Below are positions 1-8,511 of a stretch of 46,237 bases of DNA, piece by piece (the first letter of the stretch is position 1; every line of letters starts with the position of its first letter). The stretch spans positions 1-46,237 of the forward strand of contig JASMLP010000078.1 of the NCBI GenBank assembly GCA_030748635.1. The letters are read 5' to 3'. A program made the position numbers and the translations under genes. Below the pieces are notes generated by a model. The model searched no databases and had not been told where the DNA came from. It was given only the letters and a program-made list of their open reading frames with translations. This stretch comes from Planctomycetota bacterium. Its GTDB lineage: Bacteria; Planctomycetota; JACQVV01; JASMLP01.

Positions 1-189
1 GAATCCCGAAAAGCGTACTCGGCCTGGTATCAGAAGAAGGAAAATCAGGAGTTACAGAAAAAACGCTCGAGCCTGCTCAAGGAGATGAACAAACTGGTTC
101 CTCCCAGTACACGAAAGTCAGGTGTCTGGGTCTATCGTCAACAGGGAAAACGAACGCCGAGCGAAGAATCCTCCTCCCAAGGTGGCTGA
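1..189 (+). CDS. C-terminal fragment of an unidentified protein
   Basis: The window opens inside a reading frame (frame 1) that stays open for 62 codons and ends with TGA at 187-189. The visible tail is hydrophilic and rich in Lys, Arg, Gln and Ser, with a short helical-looking charged stretch followed by a Ser/Gly end. There is no membrane segment and no motif that I recognise. The 5' part lies outside the window, so the function cannot be assigned. It converges on the minus-strand caspase-like gene, whose stop is about 40 bases downstream. The call rests only on an open frame running to a stop and is therefore modest. Confidence 0.45.
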   Translation, partial: ESRKAYSAWYQKKENQELQKKRSSLLKEMNKLVPPSTRKSGVWVYRQQGKRTPSEESSSQGG

Positions 190-230
190 TCGATTTTCAG
201 CGTAGCAAGACCCCAGTCGGCCCGGCGAGA

Positions 231-1370
231 TCAACGCTTCGAGCCGACTGAAGGAGAGCGAATCCGTTGGGTCCCCACCCACTCATCCCAGATTTCCGGC
301 CAGCCGACATAGTGAATCCGGTGGAGTCCCCGTTCGACCCGGAGTATGCGAGCCCGATACCAGCGCTCTTCCCACAAGACCTCGACCTCCGAGCCGATGG
401 GATAGACTTTTGGTTGGTACGAACGCCAGCGGAGTGAGTTTCCCTGAATCCATTCATCCCACTGCTCATCCCATCCGAGATAGTGGACCTGCAGCCGGTC
501 CCGATCCTGTCCGATGATCCGGACCTTCCACCAGACCTTCTTCCAGAACACTTCCAAACGTTCACCCACCCGATCCCCGGATCTCTTCCCGGCCGATCCC
601 CACTCGAAGGGAACCGTAAACGTAGGGCTGGTGAAAAATCCGACGTACTGCTCTTCGCCGAAAGCCATTTCCGCCGCGGTGTACTCGGCCATCTCGGCCA
701 GAGTAATGATCCCATTCTCATCTCCATCCACCTGAGCAGCGCCGGCCAATCCATCGATCAGGCTTTCGGTGAAGGTCCAGTGTCCGGTTGACGGCGCATT
801 GGAGAGCGCGGAGGTCAAACAGGCCACGGAAAACTTCTTCTGTCGCAGACGCGCCTCGATCACCAGACCGCCGGAATAGCAGCAATCCGCGGTGAGAAAA
901 ATTCGAGATCCCCGGAAATGGTGTTCGAGAAGTTCGAACAGACGAGCGTGCGAGAACGCCGTTTCAGACAACGAGTCCCCACGCGCATCGTGAGGGATGA
1001 AGTATCCCCTCCCCGATTCATCTCGATCCCCATGCCCGGCAAAGTAGTAGAAAAGAGAGTCTCCGGGCCGAATCCGCTCCAAGAACTCGACGAGTTTTCG
1101 CTCCATCGCGAACTGGGTGGCCGAAGAGTCTTTCAGGAAAAAAATCTGATCGACAGGGACACCTCGTTCCTGGAAGAGCTCAACGAGCCGCGCATCTTTT
1201 CGATTCTTCTGGGGAAAGGAAACATACGAACTCGAATCCTCCCACTCCAGAATGCCGACCGCGAAAACCCAGGTCCGAGCGGGATCCCACTCATTCTCCC
1301 CGGCCGACAAGAACGACGTGGCCGTCAGGGACAATGTGAAAAGAGCGAAAAAGAGGCGAATTCGTTTCAT
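231..1370 (-). CDS. Secreted caspase-like (peptidase C14) protein with two C-terminal Tudor/chromo-barrel-like repeats
   Basis: A 379-residue protein if started at the ATG at 1368-1370, chosen because it begins a clear Sec signal peptide (MKRIRLFFALFTLSL..., likely cleaved near residue 23); the frame extends further upstream but without a signal. The caspase fold is shown by the His motif FYYFAGHGD (His113) and the Cys motif TADCCYSGG (catalytic Cys probably Cys164). Residues 215-226 (DGDENGIITLAE) match an EF-hand calcium loop, D-x-D-x-N-G-x-I-x3-E. The C-terminal third holds two related barrels of about 40 residues, each with a V-x-W...W...HY-x-GW...WDEW pattern (about 270-310 and 328-370), similar to Tudor-knot/chromo-barrel domains. 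Orthocaspases cut after Arg or Lys; secretion suggests a periplasmic or extracellular substrate, which is inference. It follows the cyanophycin genes on the same strand after a 128-base gap. Confidence 0.85.
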   Translation of the reverse strand: MKRIRLFFALFTLSLTATSFLSAGENEWDPARTWVFAVGILEWEDSSSYVSFPQKNRKDARLVELFQERGVPVDQIFFLKDSSATQFAMERKLVEFLERIRPGDSLFYYFAGHGDRDESGRGYFIPHDARGDSLSETAFSHARLFELLEHHFRGSRIFLTADCCYSGGLVIEARLRQKKFSVACLTSALSNAPSTGHWTFTESLIDGLAGAAQVDGDENGIITLAEMAEYTAAEMAFGEEQYVGFFTSPTFTVPFEWGSAGKRSGDRVGERLEVFWKKVWWKVRIIGQDRDRLQVHYLGWDEQWDEWIQGNSLRWRSYQPKVYPIGSEVEVLWEERWYRARILRVERGLHRIHYVGWPEIWDEWVGTQRIRSPSVGSKR

Positions 1371-1498
1371 CGGATCCGGCCCCCAAAATCTCTTAGCCTT
1401 TTTCCTAGCATGCCTACCCTTTCGACAACGAGTCCGACAGCAAATTTCAGAAGTGATCTCCCCTAGGAACACATCACGTTCCTCCGGTAAGCGAGCGA

Positions 1499-3226
1499 TC
1501 AACCGCGGGGGGGAAGGGGGTCACCCGGAGCCCAACCCTGTGTTTTCAGATCTCGTACCCGCTCGAGTACGCGTCGAGGTGAATCGTGCGCGAGAAGAAT
1601 CAGAAGATCGCCCGACTGAGACCAATTCAGCGCATCCTCCACCGCCTCCATCTCTCCAGGAGCCGTGGTCCAGCTCTCCGGAGGCGCTCCGCAAGATTGC
1701 AACTCCGCGGCCAACAACTCGATGACCTCTCCCTCTTCACGACCCCGCCGATGAACGGTCAGATCCTTGAGAATAATACGGTCAGGGCGAGCGGCCCAGG
1801 TGCTACGCGCCAGTTCACGGATAGACTCGTCGTCCCGGTCTCCAGCCTGCCCCAGAAGCACCAGACGCCGCTTTGCGGGGAGAGCTGAAGCCATCTCCAG
1901 AATAGCGTTCATGCCGTGAGGATTGTGGGCAAAGTCGACGATGACATCGACCCCGGAAAGATCGAACCGATTCATCCGCCCCGGATTGTCCGTGTCATCG
2001 GCCTGAAACCCGGTCAACCCCCGGACAACCGATTCCTCGTCCAGACCGAGAGCCTCAGCCACCGCCGCCGCCGCCAGAGCGTTGGCGACATTATGACGGG
2101 CCGCACCACCAGCAGCGATCGGGATTTCGGACGCACTCACGAGAGCCTGCTCCCGATCCCCTTCGCAACGTAATAAACGATCGCCATCGAAACGGTAGGC
2201 CCGCCCTCCGGCCGACAGATGATCGGCAAGCCAATCCGGCCCGGATCCCAAGGTGAACCAAACCACCCGTTTACCCGAGTCCCGCTCCAGCGCGCGGCCG
2301 GCGCAAGAGACCGCTTCATCGTCGGCGTTGAGAACCACCAGAGGCGCCACGGTCGTGACCACAAACTTTCCTCGGCACAACCCCTCCAGGCTTCCCACTC
2401 CCCATTCACCCAGGTGATCCGCGCCCACATTGAGAACGGCCGCCACATCGGCTCGCTCCAGGGCGAGTCCCCGACGAAGCATTCCTCCCCGAGCGGTCTC
2501 GAGCACCGCGACTTCCACCCGTTGATCACGCAAGACCAGGCGCGCGCCGCCCGGACCGGACCAATCCCCGGCATCCACCACTTCCTCCCCCACCTGAACC
2601 TGATCCGTGGAAGAGAGTCCCGGAATTTTCCCGGCCGCTTGAGCGATCGCCGAGAGCAGTCGCACCGTTGTGGTCTTGCCGTTAGTTCCCGTAACGAGAG
2701 CTGTAGGGACAGCATGACGAGCCGTCCAGTCCACCTCGGAGGGGGTAGGTAGCGCATCCACGTCCCAGGTCAACGAACCGGTTCCCAACCCCACCGAGAC
2801 CCGGTCGTCGTCGGAGAGGAAGTCCACGTCTCGAGATAACGCCGCCTGACGAAGAGCGATCAAACGCGGATTGACTTCTTCCGAAATCGTTCGTCGCAAT
2901 CGCTCCGCGGCGGCACTCGAATCTTCGACCGGTTCACCCGCCAATCCGGCGATCGCCGTCTCGAACGCCCACTCATTCACCTCGGTCGCCGCATACAGTG
3001 CATCCAGTGGGGCGCTGATGGCAAAACTCGCGCCTCCCGAAAAAGTGCGCACTCGCGTTTTCTCGTCAACCCATCCAACCGCATCCAAAATGCAACGAGC
3101 CTGGCGTTCCCAGGCACACACCAAAGCCGGACTCTGATCCGGGAAAACAGACACATCGATCACCGCCCCCGGGCGAATCCAGAGGAGATTGGGTCCGGGC
3201 AATCGCCTGGAATCGACCTGTTTCAT
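1499..3226 (-). CDS. CphA-like Mur ligase family protein lacking the ATP-grasp domain
   Basis: A 575-residue protein whose last two thirds are a Mur ligase: P-loop VTGTNGKTTT at about 178-187, LETARGGMLRRG, GADHLG, and DFAHNPHG near the ligase C-domain. These motifs are closest to the Mur half of cyanophycin synthetase, for example LETARGGLLRRG in the CphA encoded just upstream. The first 100 residues begin with PGPNLLWIRPGAVIDV, a degenerate version of the CphA N-terminal domain (LGPNLYALFPVIRL), but the ATP-grasp domain that should follow is absent. It is therefore a reduced CphA paralogue. Its ATG shares one base with the cphA TGA (TGATG), so translational coupling is likely. CphA's Mur half adds Arg to the beta-carboxyl of Asp; whether this protein does the same, or acts on another peptide, cannot be read from sequence. 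Confidence 0.85.
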   Translation of the reverse strand: MKQVDSRRLPGPNLLWIRPGAVIDVSVFPDQSPALVCAWERQARCILDAVGWVDEKTRVRTFSGGASFAISAPLDALYAATEVNEWAFETAIAGLAGEPVEDSSAAAERLRRTISEEVNPRLIALRQAALSRDVDFLSDDDRVSVGLGTGSLTWDVDALPTPSEVDWTARHAVPTALVTGTNGKTTTVRLLSAIAQAAGKIPGLSSTDQVQVGEEVVDAGDWSGPGGARLVLRDQRVEVAVLETARGGMLRRGLALERADVAAVLNVGADHLGEWGVGSLEGLCRGKFVVTTVAPLVVLNADDEAVSCAGRALERDSGKRVVWFTLGSGPDWLADHLSAGGRAYRFDGDRLLRCEGDREQALVSASEIPIAAGGAARHNVANALAAAAVAEALGLDEESVVRGLTGFQADDTDNPGRMNRFDLSGVDVIVDFAHNPHGMNAILEMASALPAKRRLVLLGQAGDRDDESIRELARSTWAARPDRIILKDLTVHRRGREEGEVIELLAAELQSCGAPPESWTTAPGEMEAVEDALNWSQSGDLLILLAHDSPRRVLERVRDLKTQGWAPGDPLPPRG

Positions 3227-6021
3227 CAGTCGCCGGGCTCCTGCGGCCGTGCCAAGCGCACCCCGCGCTCGTCACGAACCAATTCCTCTTCCAAACCCGG
3301 AGCGGCGGAATCGACCAGAAGGCGTTTCGGTAGAGGTGGACCGGAAGAGGCCCGCGTCGTGTCCACGGGATCCTGACCGGACTGAAAGGTCGTGATTTGC
3401 TTCCAGCACCGCTGAATCTCGTCACCGAAGATCAGGAGCAGATCGCCACTTTCCCCCCACGACAAGGCGCGCTCGAGCGCCTCGACCTCGTCAGGAATGA
3501 TCTCGATCGCCTCCGGATCCACTCCTCCTGCGATGAGAGCTTGACGCTGCAAACGCGGGACCTCGTCGGAATCACGCCCACGAGTATTGTCATCGCGGCG
3601 GCAAATATACCGATCGAATTTCCCCGCGCAGTGAGAAGCGATCTCGGCGATGTCTTCGTCGCGCCGATCTCCGGGAGCAGCCACCACAAGCACTCGCTTC
3701 CCTTCCGGCTCTAAGCGCTCGACCAGTTCCACCATCGCGAGGACCGCCGCCGGATTGTGTCCGTAATCCAGAATCACTTTGAAGGGATGCTCGTCGCAGA
3801 TATTCATCCTTCCCGGCGCCTGAAAATAAGTCATATCAAAGGTCCGCAATCCGTGACGGATTTCATCCAACTTGATTCCCATGCTGAACGCGATGGACGC
3901 CGCGAACATGGCGTTTTGAACGTTGTGCAGCGCACGACCGTCAAGAGTAGCGGGAATGAGATGAGTCCAGAGTAGCGGTATGTGGGTTCCGTTGTCGTAG
4001 AGGGTGATCATATGCCCCCCCATGCCTTCTTCCAGAACGATCGCTCGACCACCGGCCAGGATATGTTCGCGCACGAGCGCGTGAGCGGGATTCATGGTCA
4101 CATAGCAGAGATGCTTGGCCTCGGTATAGCTGGCCATGAGCAGACAGTGCTCATCGTCGGCGTTAAGAACCGCGGCGTCCCTCGCCACCTCCACCACGAT
4201 ACGCTTGACCTTGGCCAGATCCTCGAGAGTCTCGATACCTTTCAGACCGAGGTGGTCCGACTGAATATTGAGGACCGCCCCCACGTTGCAACGCTTGTAG
4301 CCCATACCTCGACGCAAGAGTCCACCGCGCGCGGTCTCCAGAACCGCCACATCCACCGAAGGATCGCGCAGAATCATGCGAGCGGCCTGGGGACCGGTCA
4401 TATCTCCCTCGACCGACTTATGACCATCGATATAGACCGCGTCGGTCGTCGCCATCCCCACGTGCTTGCCTGTGAGTTTCAGAATATGCGCAACCATCCG
4501 AGCCGTGGTGGTCTTTCCGTTGGTCCCGGTGATCGACGCGATAGGAATCCGAGAGGGCTCACCGGGAGGAAAGAGCATGTCCAGAACTGGACCCGCCACA
4601 TCCCGGGGCGTCCCCTCGCTCGGAGAGACATGCATCCGGAAACCGGGCGCGGCGTTGACCTCGCAGATCGCACCCCCGGTGATCCGATAGGATTCGGCGA
4701 TATCCGTGGTCAAAAAATCGACCCCGGCCACATCCAGCCCGATCGCACGAGCGGCTCGTTCCGCCATTTCTCGATTGTCCGGGTGAATGATGTCGGTGAC
4801 ATCCACCGCCGTTCCGCCGGTGGAAAGATTACCCGTGGAGCGTAAATAGACAACTTCCTCGGCAGCGGGAACCGATTCCGGGCTCTTGTTCGCCAGTTTC
4901 AGCAATCGCAAGGCCTGATGATCGAGATCGAGTTGAGTCAACACTTTCTCGTGCCCGATTCCCCGCCGAGGATCCTGATTGGTGATCTCCACCAGTTCGA
5001 GAACGGTGTGTTGACCGTCACCCACCACGTGCCCGGGTACCCGTTTGGACGCTGCGACCAAGCGGCCATTGACCACGAGCAAGCGATGATCTAACCCTTC
5101 GATATAGCTCTCTATCAAAATAGCGCGCGCATGCTTGCGAGCGTGTTCAAAGGCGACACGCACCGCATCCGAATCCTCCAGATGGATCGAAACCCCTCGC
5201 CCGTGGTTCGCGTTGAGAGGCTTGACCACGACCGGGAATCCGATCCGCTCGGCTGCCCGGGCGGCTTCTTCCGCTCCGTACACCAGCCGCTGCCTGGCCA
5301 CCGGCAACCCTAGATCACCCAGCAAGGTGTTGGTCTCTTCCTTGTCCGAAGCGATCTCAACCGAGATATGACGGGTCTCGCTAGTAATGGTGGCCTGAAT
5401 TCTCTGCCCGTAACGACCGTGGCCAAACTGGACCAAACTGTAGCGATTGAGTCGCAACCAGGGGATGCCCCTCTCCTCCGCCGCCCGAACCAGACTGGCG
5501 GTGCTCGGCCCCAGGCCTCGGCGCTGCGCGAACCGGATGAACGAGTCTCGATGCTCTGCGAAATCGTACTCCTTACCACGCAACCCTTTGGGTCGCTGCG
5601 CGTCGGGCAGGTTGTGTAAGATCAGGTCGAGTCCCAACTCAGCAGCTGCCAGCCCCACATCCTCCTGTTCGTAGGAGAAAACGACCTCGTATTCCCCCAA
5701 AACCCCGGTCCCTCGGGTCCGCCCGAAGGTGACGCTTCCCCCCGCAACATTCTGCAATTCGATCGCGAGATGCTCGAGGATGTGCCCCATCCAGGTCCCT
5801 TCGTCTTCGGTCAAGCGACGCAAAAAGCCGCCGGGCTTCCCGTAAGAACAACCGTGAAGAGCCAATCCGGGCAGAGCCTCCTGGATCGCATCGGTAAAAT
5901 CGGTTCCCAGACGAGTCGAGGAATACTCCTCGAGAACACCGAGTTGAACCTTGAGCCGAATCACAGGAAAAAGGGCGTAAAGATTGGGACCCAAAAAGAC
6001 AGATTTTTCGAGGATCTTCAT
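3226..6021 (-). CDS. cphA: Cyanophycin synthetase CphA
   Basis: A 931-residue protein, slightly longer than the usual 870-900. It synthesises cyanophycin (multi-L-arginyl-poly-L-aspartate) from Asp, Arg and ATP in the cytoplasm. Domains in order: N-terminal domain (FLGPNLYALFPVIRL), an ATP-grasp ligase that adds Asp to the backbone (VVKPLNANHGRGVSIHL and GNLSTGGTAVDVTD, both strongly typical of CphA), and a Mur-type ligase that adds Arg side chains (SITGTNGKTTTARM, LETARGGLLRRG, LDYGHNPAAVL). The start is the ATG at 6019-6021, because AAGGG lies six bases upstream; a TTG two codons earlier would overlap the cphB stop. It sits two bases after cphB and overlaps the truncated paralogue downstream, so the operon is probably co-transcribed. 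All active-site loops look intact. Confidence 0.96.
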   Translation of the reverse strand: MKILEKSVFLGPNLYALFPVIRLKVQLGVLEEYSSTRLGTDFTDAIQEALPGLALHGCSYGKPGGFLRRLTEDEGTWMGHILEHLAIELQNVAGGSVTFGRTRGTGVLGEYEVVFSYEQEDVGLAAAELGLDLILHNLPDAQRPKGLRGKEYDFAEHRDSFIRFAQRRGLGPSTASLVRAAEERGIPWLRLNRYSLVQFGHGRYGQRIQATITSETRHISVEIASDKEETNTLLGDLGLPVARQRLVYGAEEAARAAERIGFPVVVKPLNANHGRGVSIHLEDSDAVRVAFEHARKHARAILIESYIEGLDHRLLVVNGRLVAASKRVPGHVVGDGQHTVLELVEITNQDPRRGIGHEKVLTQLDLDHQALRLLKLANKSPESVPAAEEVVYLRSTGNLSTGGTAVDVTDIIHPDNREMAERAARAIGLDVAGVDFLTTDIAESYRITGGAICEVNAAPGFRMHVSPSEGTPRDVAGPVLDMLFPPGEPSRIPIASITGTNGKTTTARMVAHILKLTGKHVGMATTDAVYIDGHKSVEGDMTGPQAARMILRDPSVDVAVLETARGGLLRRGMGYKRCNVGAVLNIQSDHLGLKGIETLEDLAKVKRIVVEVARDAAVLNADDEHCLLMASYTEAKHLCYVTMNPAHALVREHILAGGRAIVLEEGMGGHMITLYDNGTHIPLLWTHLIPATLDGRALHNVQNAMFAASIAFSMGIKLDEIRHGLRTFDMTYFQAPGRMNICDEHPFKVILDYGHNPAAVLAMVELVERLEPEGKRVLVVAAPGDRRDEDIAEIASHCAGKFDRYICRRDDNTRGRDSDEVPRLQRQALIAGGVDPEAIEIIPDEVEALERALSWGESGDLLLIFGDEIQRCWKQITTFQSGQDPVDTTRASSGPPLPKRLLVDSAAPGLEEELVRDERGVRLARPQEPGD

Positions 6022-6023
6022 GA

Positions 6024-6839
6024 TCAACCCTTGACCGTTGCCAGGCCTGGACGGGCCAGACGAGAATCGATGTCGTACGTGCCGCCCTCCACCAGGACGT
6101 GCAAACGAATGTTGATCAGGGACACGGGAGCGTGGCTCCGAGTGGAATCCATCGAAGAAAACTCCATGTCGGAGGGATCCACAACTGTCAGAGCACCTGA
6201 ACCCACCACCTCGAGAACATTACTCCCGGAAATGAACGCCGCGGTATTCTCATCCAGACCGATCCCGATCGGACGAGGGTTGTAGGAAATCGCCGTGAGC
6301 AGTCGTCCCAGACGATCCCGCTCTCGAAAATGTTGGTCCACAATCATGTTTCGCTTCAAACCGAGGCCGGGCACCAAAGTCACCATATCCGCGCAAGGAG
6401 TGGATCCCTCTTCTCCGTAGGCGATCATGTGTTCAGCCATGAACGAAGCGCCCGCCGAAGTCCCCGCCACGTGCAAACTGCCCTCCAGATTGCGATCCCG
6501 AATCCTCTCCGCCACGGGCGTGCCGCCAATCGTGGTAGAAAGACGCAACTGGTTTCCACCGGTCATGAAAACTCCGGTAGCCGTTTCAAGTCGGCTCAAC
6601 CAATCGGAACGACGACAGTCGCTTCGTTTTTCAAAGGGCAATGAGAACACGTCTCCCACCCCCAGGTCTTTGAAAATCTTTTCGTAATGAGAACTCATCT
6701 TGGGCAAGCGTGACGCGGTAGGAATGATGGCGATGCGGGCCTCGTCGCCACCACAGACCTCGACCACTCGCCGCAGAATGGTTCTGCCGCTGATTTTCTC
6801 TTCCGCTCCCCCGATAGGGATGATGAAACCACGTGTCAT
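6024..6839 (-). CDS. cphB: Cyanophycinase CphB (peptidase S51)
   Basis: A 271-residue serine exopeptidase that cuts cyanophycin to beta-Asp-Arg dipeptides. The nucleophile motif VAGTSAGASFMAEHM places the catalytic Ser at residue 128, close to its position in characterised cyanophycinases. The N-terminal FIIPIGGAEEKISG and the later NQLRLSTTIGGTPV and GIGLDENTAAF segments are typical of the family, and the length matches (about 270-290). There is no signal peptide, so this is the intracellular form that mobilises stored polymer, not a secreted form. Its ATG overlaps the iadA stop by four bases (ATGA), and cphA begins two bases after its own stop. Placing degradation genes before the synthetase in one operon implies that synthesis and turnover are balanced after transcription. 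Confidence 0.96.
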   Translation of the reverse strand: MTRGFIIPIGGAEEKISGRTILRRVVEVCGGDEARIAIIPTASRLPKMSSHYEKIFKDLGVGDVFSLPFEKRSDCRRSDWLSRLETATGVFMTGGNQLRLSTTIGGTPVAERIRDRNLEGSLHVAGTSAGASFMAEHMIAYGEEGSTPCADMVTLVPGLGLKRNMIVDQHFRERDRLGRLLTAISYNPRPIGIGLDENTAAFISGSNVLEVVGSGALTVVDPSDMEFSSMDSTRSHAPVSLINIRLHVLVEGGTYDIDSRLARPGLATVKG

Positions 6840-8050
6840 GAGGAATAACTCTCGATCTTTTCATGGGCACTCAGGCCGGTTGATTGAGCTGTTTCAAAAG
6901 TTCCAAGAATCACCGACTGAGCGTCCCGAACATGCCAGCATCCCCTGGCCATGACGTCACGTACCCGATAATCCCCGTCCAGAACTACCAGATCCGCATC
7001 GGAACCTGGCCCGAGTACACCCTTTCGGGGTAACTTGGCCAGTTGAGCAGGATTGCTAGTAAAAGCCGGTAAAAATTGCTGGGGCGAACGCCCCGAAAGA
7101 AATAGTCGAGTGAGGGTCTGAGTCAAATCGCTAGAACGCCCCACATCCATATGAACAATCTCCGCCTCCGAATCGAAAACCGGTAAGCAACCTCCGCTAT
7201 CCGAACTCAGCGTAACCCTCTGCGCAGGATATCCTTCGTCCAGATAGCGTTCCAAGGCGATCTGGGCGGACAACCCCTCATCTCCCTCTTCCACCGGGAA
7301 AGCGGTGATATCTATACTGCAACCCCGAGTCGTTAGATCCAACGCCTCTTCAAAAAGAGCGACGCGTCGATTGACATGAGTCGGATGGAAAACCCGTGCG
7401 GGTACGTCCCCGGTATCGAGCGCGGCCCGCACCAGATCCAGACCGCGTTCGGAGTCCCCCATGTGAAGATGACAGATTCCAGCCTTGCCGGTAATCATTC
7501 CTCCCACCTGGGCCTGAGAGGCTACGCGTAACAACTCGGCCAGAGTCAGTTGACTGGAACGAAAATCGCTCAGTGCCAGCTCCCCGATCCCGATCACCTC
7601 CTGCAAGTGAACAATATCCCCACGAAGGCTCCCAGTCAGAGTGCGGCCAGGAAGGTGATAACCGCCGGTGTAGCACCAGGCGCTGATCCCCTCTTCCCGC
7701 AAAGCGCGAATACGGGCCAGGAGTGATTCCATGCTGCGCGTCTCCGCATCGGTACCCAGCAAACCGACCACCGAAGTCACCCCCGCCCGCGTGTAGGACG
7801 AGAGACTCGGTGCGGGGACACGACTTGCAGGCCCCGACTCCCCACCACCACCCGTCGGATGGGCGTGCAGATCCACCAGACCCGGCAGTACGCAGGCCCC
7901 TTCCAGATCCAGCACTTCGTTCACCAGTTCGGATGGAACCGACAGGTTCTCAGAACCGATCCAAAGCACACGTTCACCCCCTATGACAAGGGTCTTCGTT
8001 CCCACAAAGCGGGGAGTATACAGCTGGGCATGTTTGAGGATCGTGAGCAT
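6836..8050 (-). CDS. iadA: Isoaspartyl dipeptidase IadA (beta-aspartyl peptidase)
   Basis: A 404-residue amidohydrolase-superfamily metalloenzyme that hydrolyses beta-aspartyl dipeptides. Next to cphB and cphA its likely substrate is beta-Asp-Arg, giving free Asp and Arg. The metal-binding HxH lies in LVDLHAHPTGGGGE (His62, His64), followed by AGVTSVVGLLGTDAETRS, highly typical of IadA, then CHLHMGD and LSSDSGG. At the position of the carboxylated Lys of E. coli IadA (VKCAISD) this protein has Glu157 (GIGELALSD); a Glu bridging the two metals would serve the same purpose. It is the first gene of the cyanophycin operon; its promoter should lie in the 461 bases upstream. No good Shine-Dalgarno sequence precedes the ATG. 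Confidence 0.93.
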   Translation of the reverse strand: MLTILKHAQLYTPRFVGTKTLVIGGERVLWIGSENLSVPSELVNEVLDLEGACVLPGLVDLHAHPTGGGGESGPASRVPAPSLSSYTRAGVTSVVGLLGTDAETRSMESLLARIRALREEGISAWCYTGGYHLPGRTLTGSLRGDIVHLQEVIGIGELALSDFRSSQLTLAELLRVASQAQVGGMITGKAGICHLHMGDSERGLDLVRAALDTGDVPARVFHPTHVNRRVALFEEALDLTTRGCSIDITAFPVEEGDEGLSAQIALERYLDEGYPAQRVTLSSDSGGCLPVFDSEAEIVHMDVGRSSDLTQTLTRLFLSGRSPQQFLPAFTSNPAQLAKLPRKGVLGPGSDADLVVLDGDYRVRDVMARGCWHVRDAQSVILGTFETAQSTGLSAHEKIESYSS

Positions 8051-8511
8051 CGGTATAGAACGGAATCAGGAGAAAATCGGTCCGAAACCGAAGAGGCTGA
8101 TACATAGGACAGATCCGCCCTCCGGAATTTTGGAGCGATACTCTACCATGCTCACAGGAGGGTTCTACCCCGATTTTCTGGAGTTCCCACACGAAATGAC
8201 GATCCTCATCGTGCGCAGGAACGGAAAAACGATGTTCTCACTCCAAACTTTTCAACTTCCCGTCCGGAATCGCTCCTCGAGCACTCATTTCCGCCACTCC
8301 CCGAATCTGGACCAGGAGAACCCGCCGAAGGGTGAGAAACTTCTGCCCTCTCGCGCCCTTACTCAAACGTGCCGATACTTGCGGATTTCAATCCCCAGAA
8401 CTGACGGAGAGCGGATCGAAAAACGCCTCTCGCCCCACGACGAGCTTCACGAAAAAGCCATAAATCTCGAGGCGGATCACGCCGTGAACTCCCAATCGAC
8501 CCGGCAAGATC
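8051..8511. other. Intergenic region upstream of the cyanophycin operon
   Basis: No convincing gene is seen in these 461 bases. A plus-strand frame crosses the region, but it overlaps both flanking genes, has no recognisable motif and lacks a ribosome-binding site. The promoter of iadA-cphB-cphA is expected here and reads leftward, unless transcription continues from the 4Fe-4S protein gene. I found no clear -35/-10 pair, no strong terminator after the 4Fe-4S gene and no arginine- or nitrogen-type operator that I could defend. Confidence 0.4.

Noticed and set aside
1465..1483. AGGAAC/GTTCCT hairpin between the Mur ligase and caspase genes as terminator
   Set aside because: Only a 6-bp stem and no T-run on the transcribed strand.
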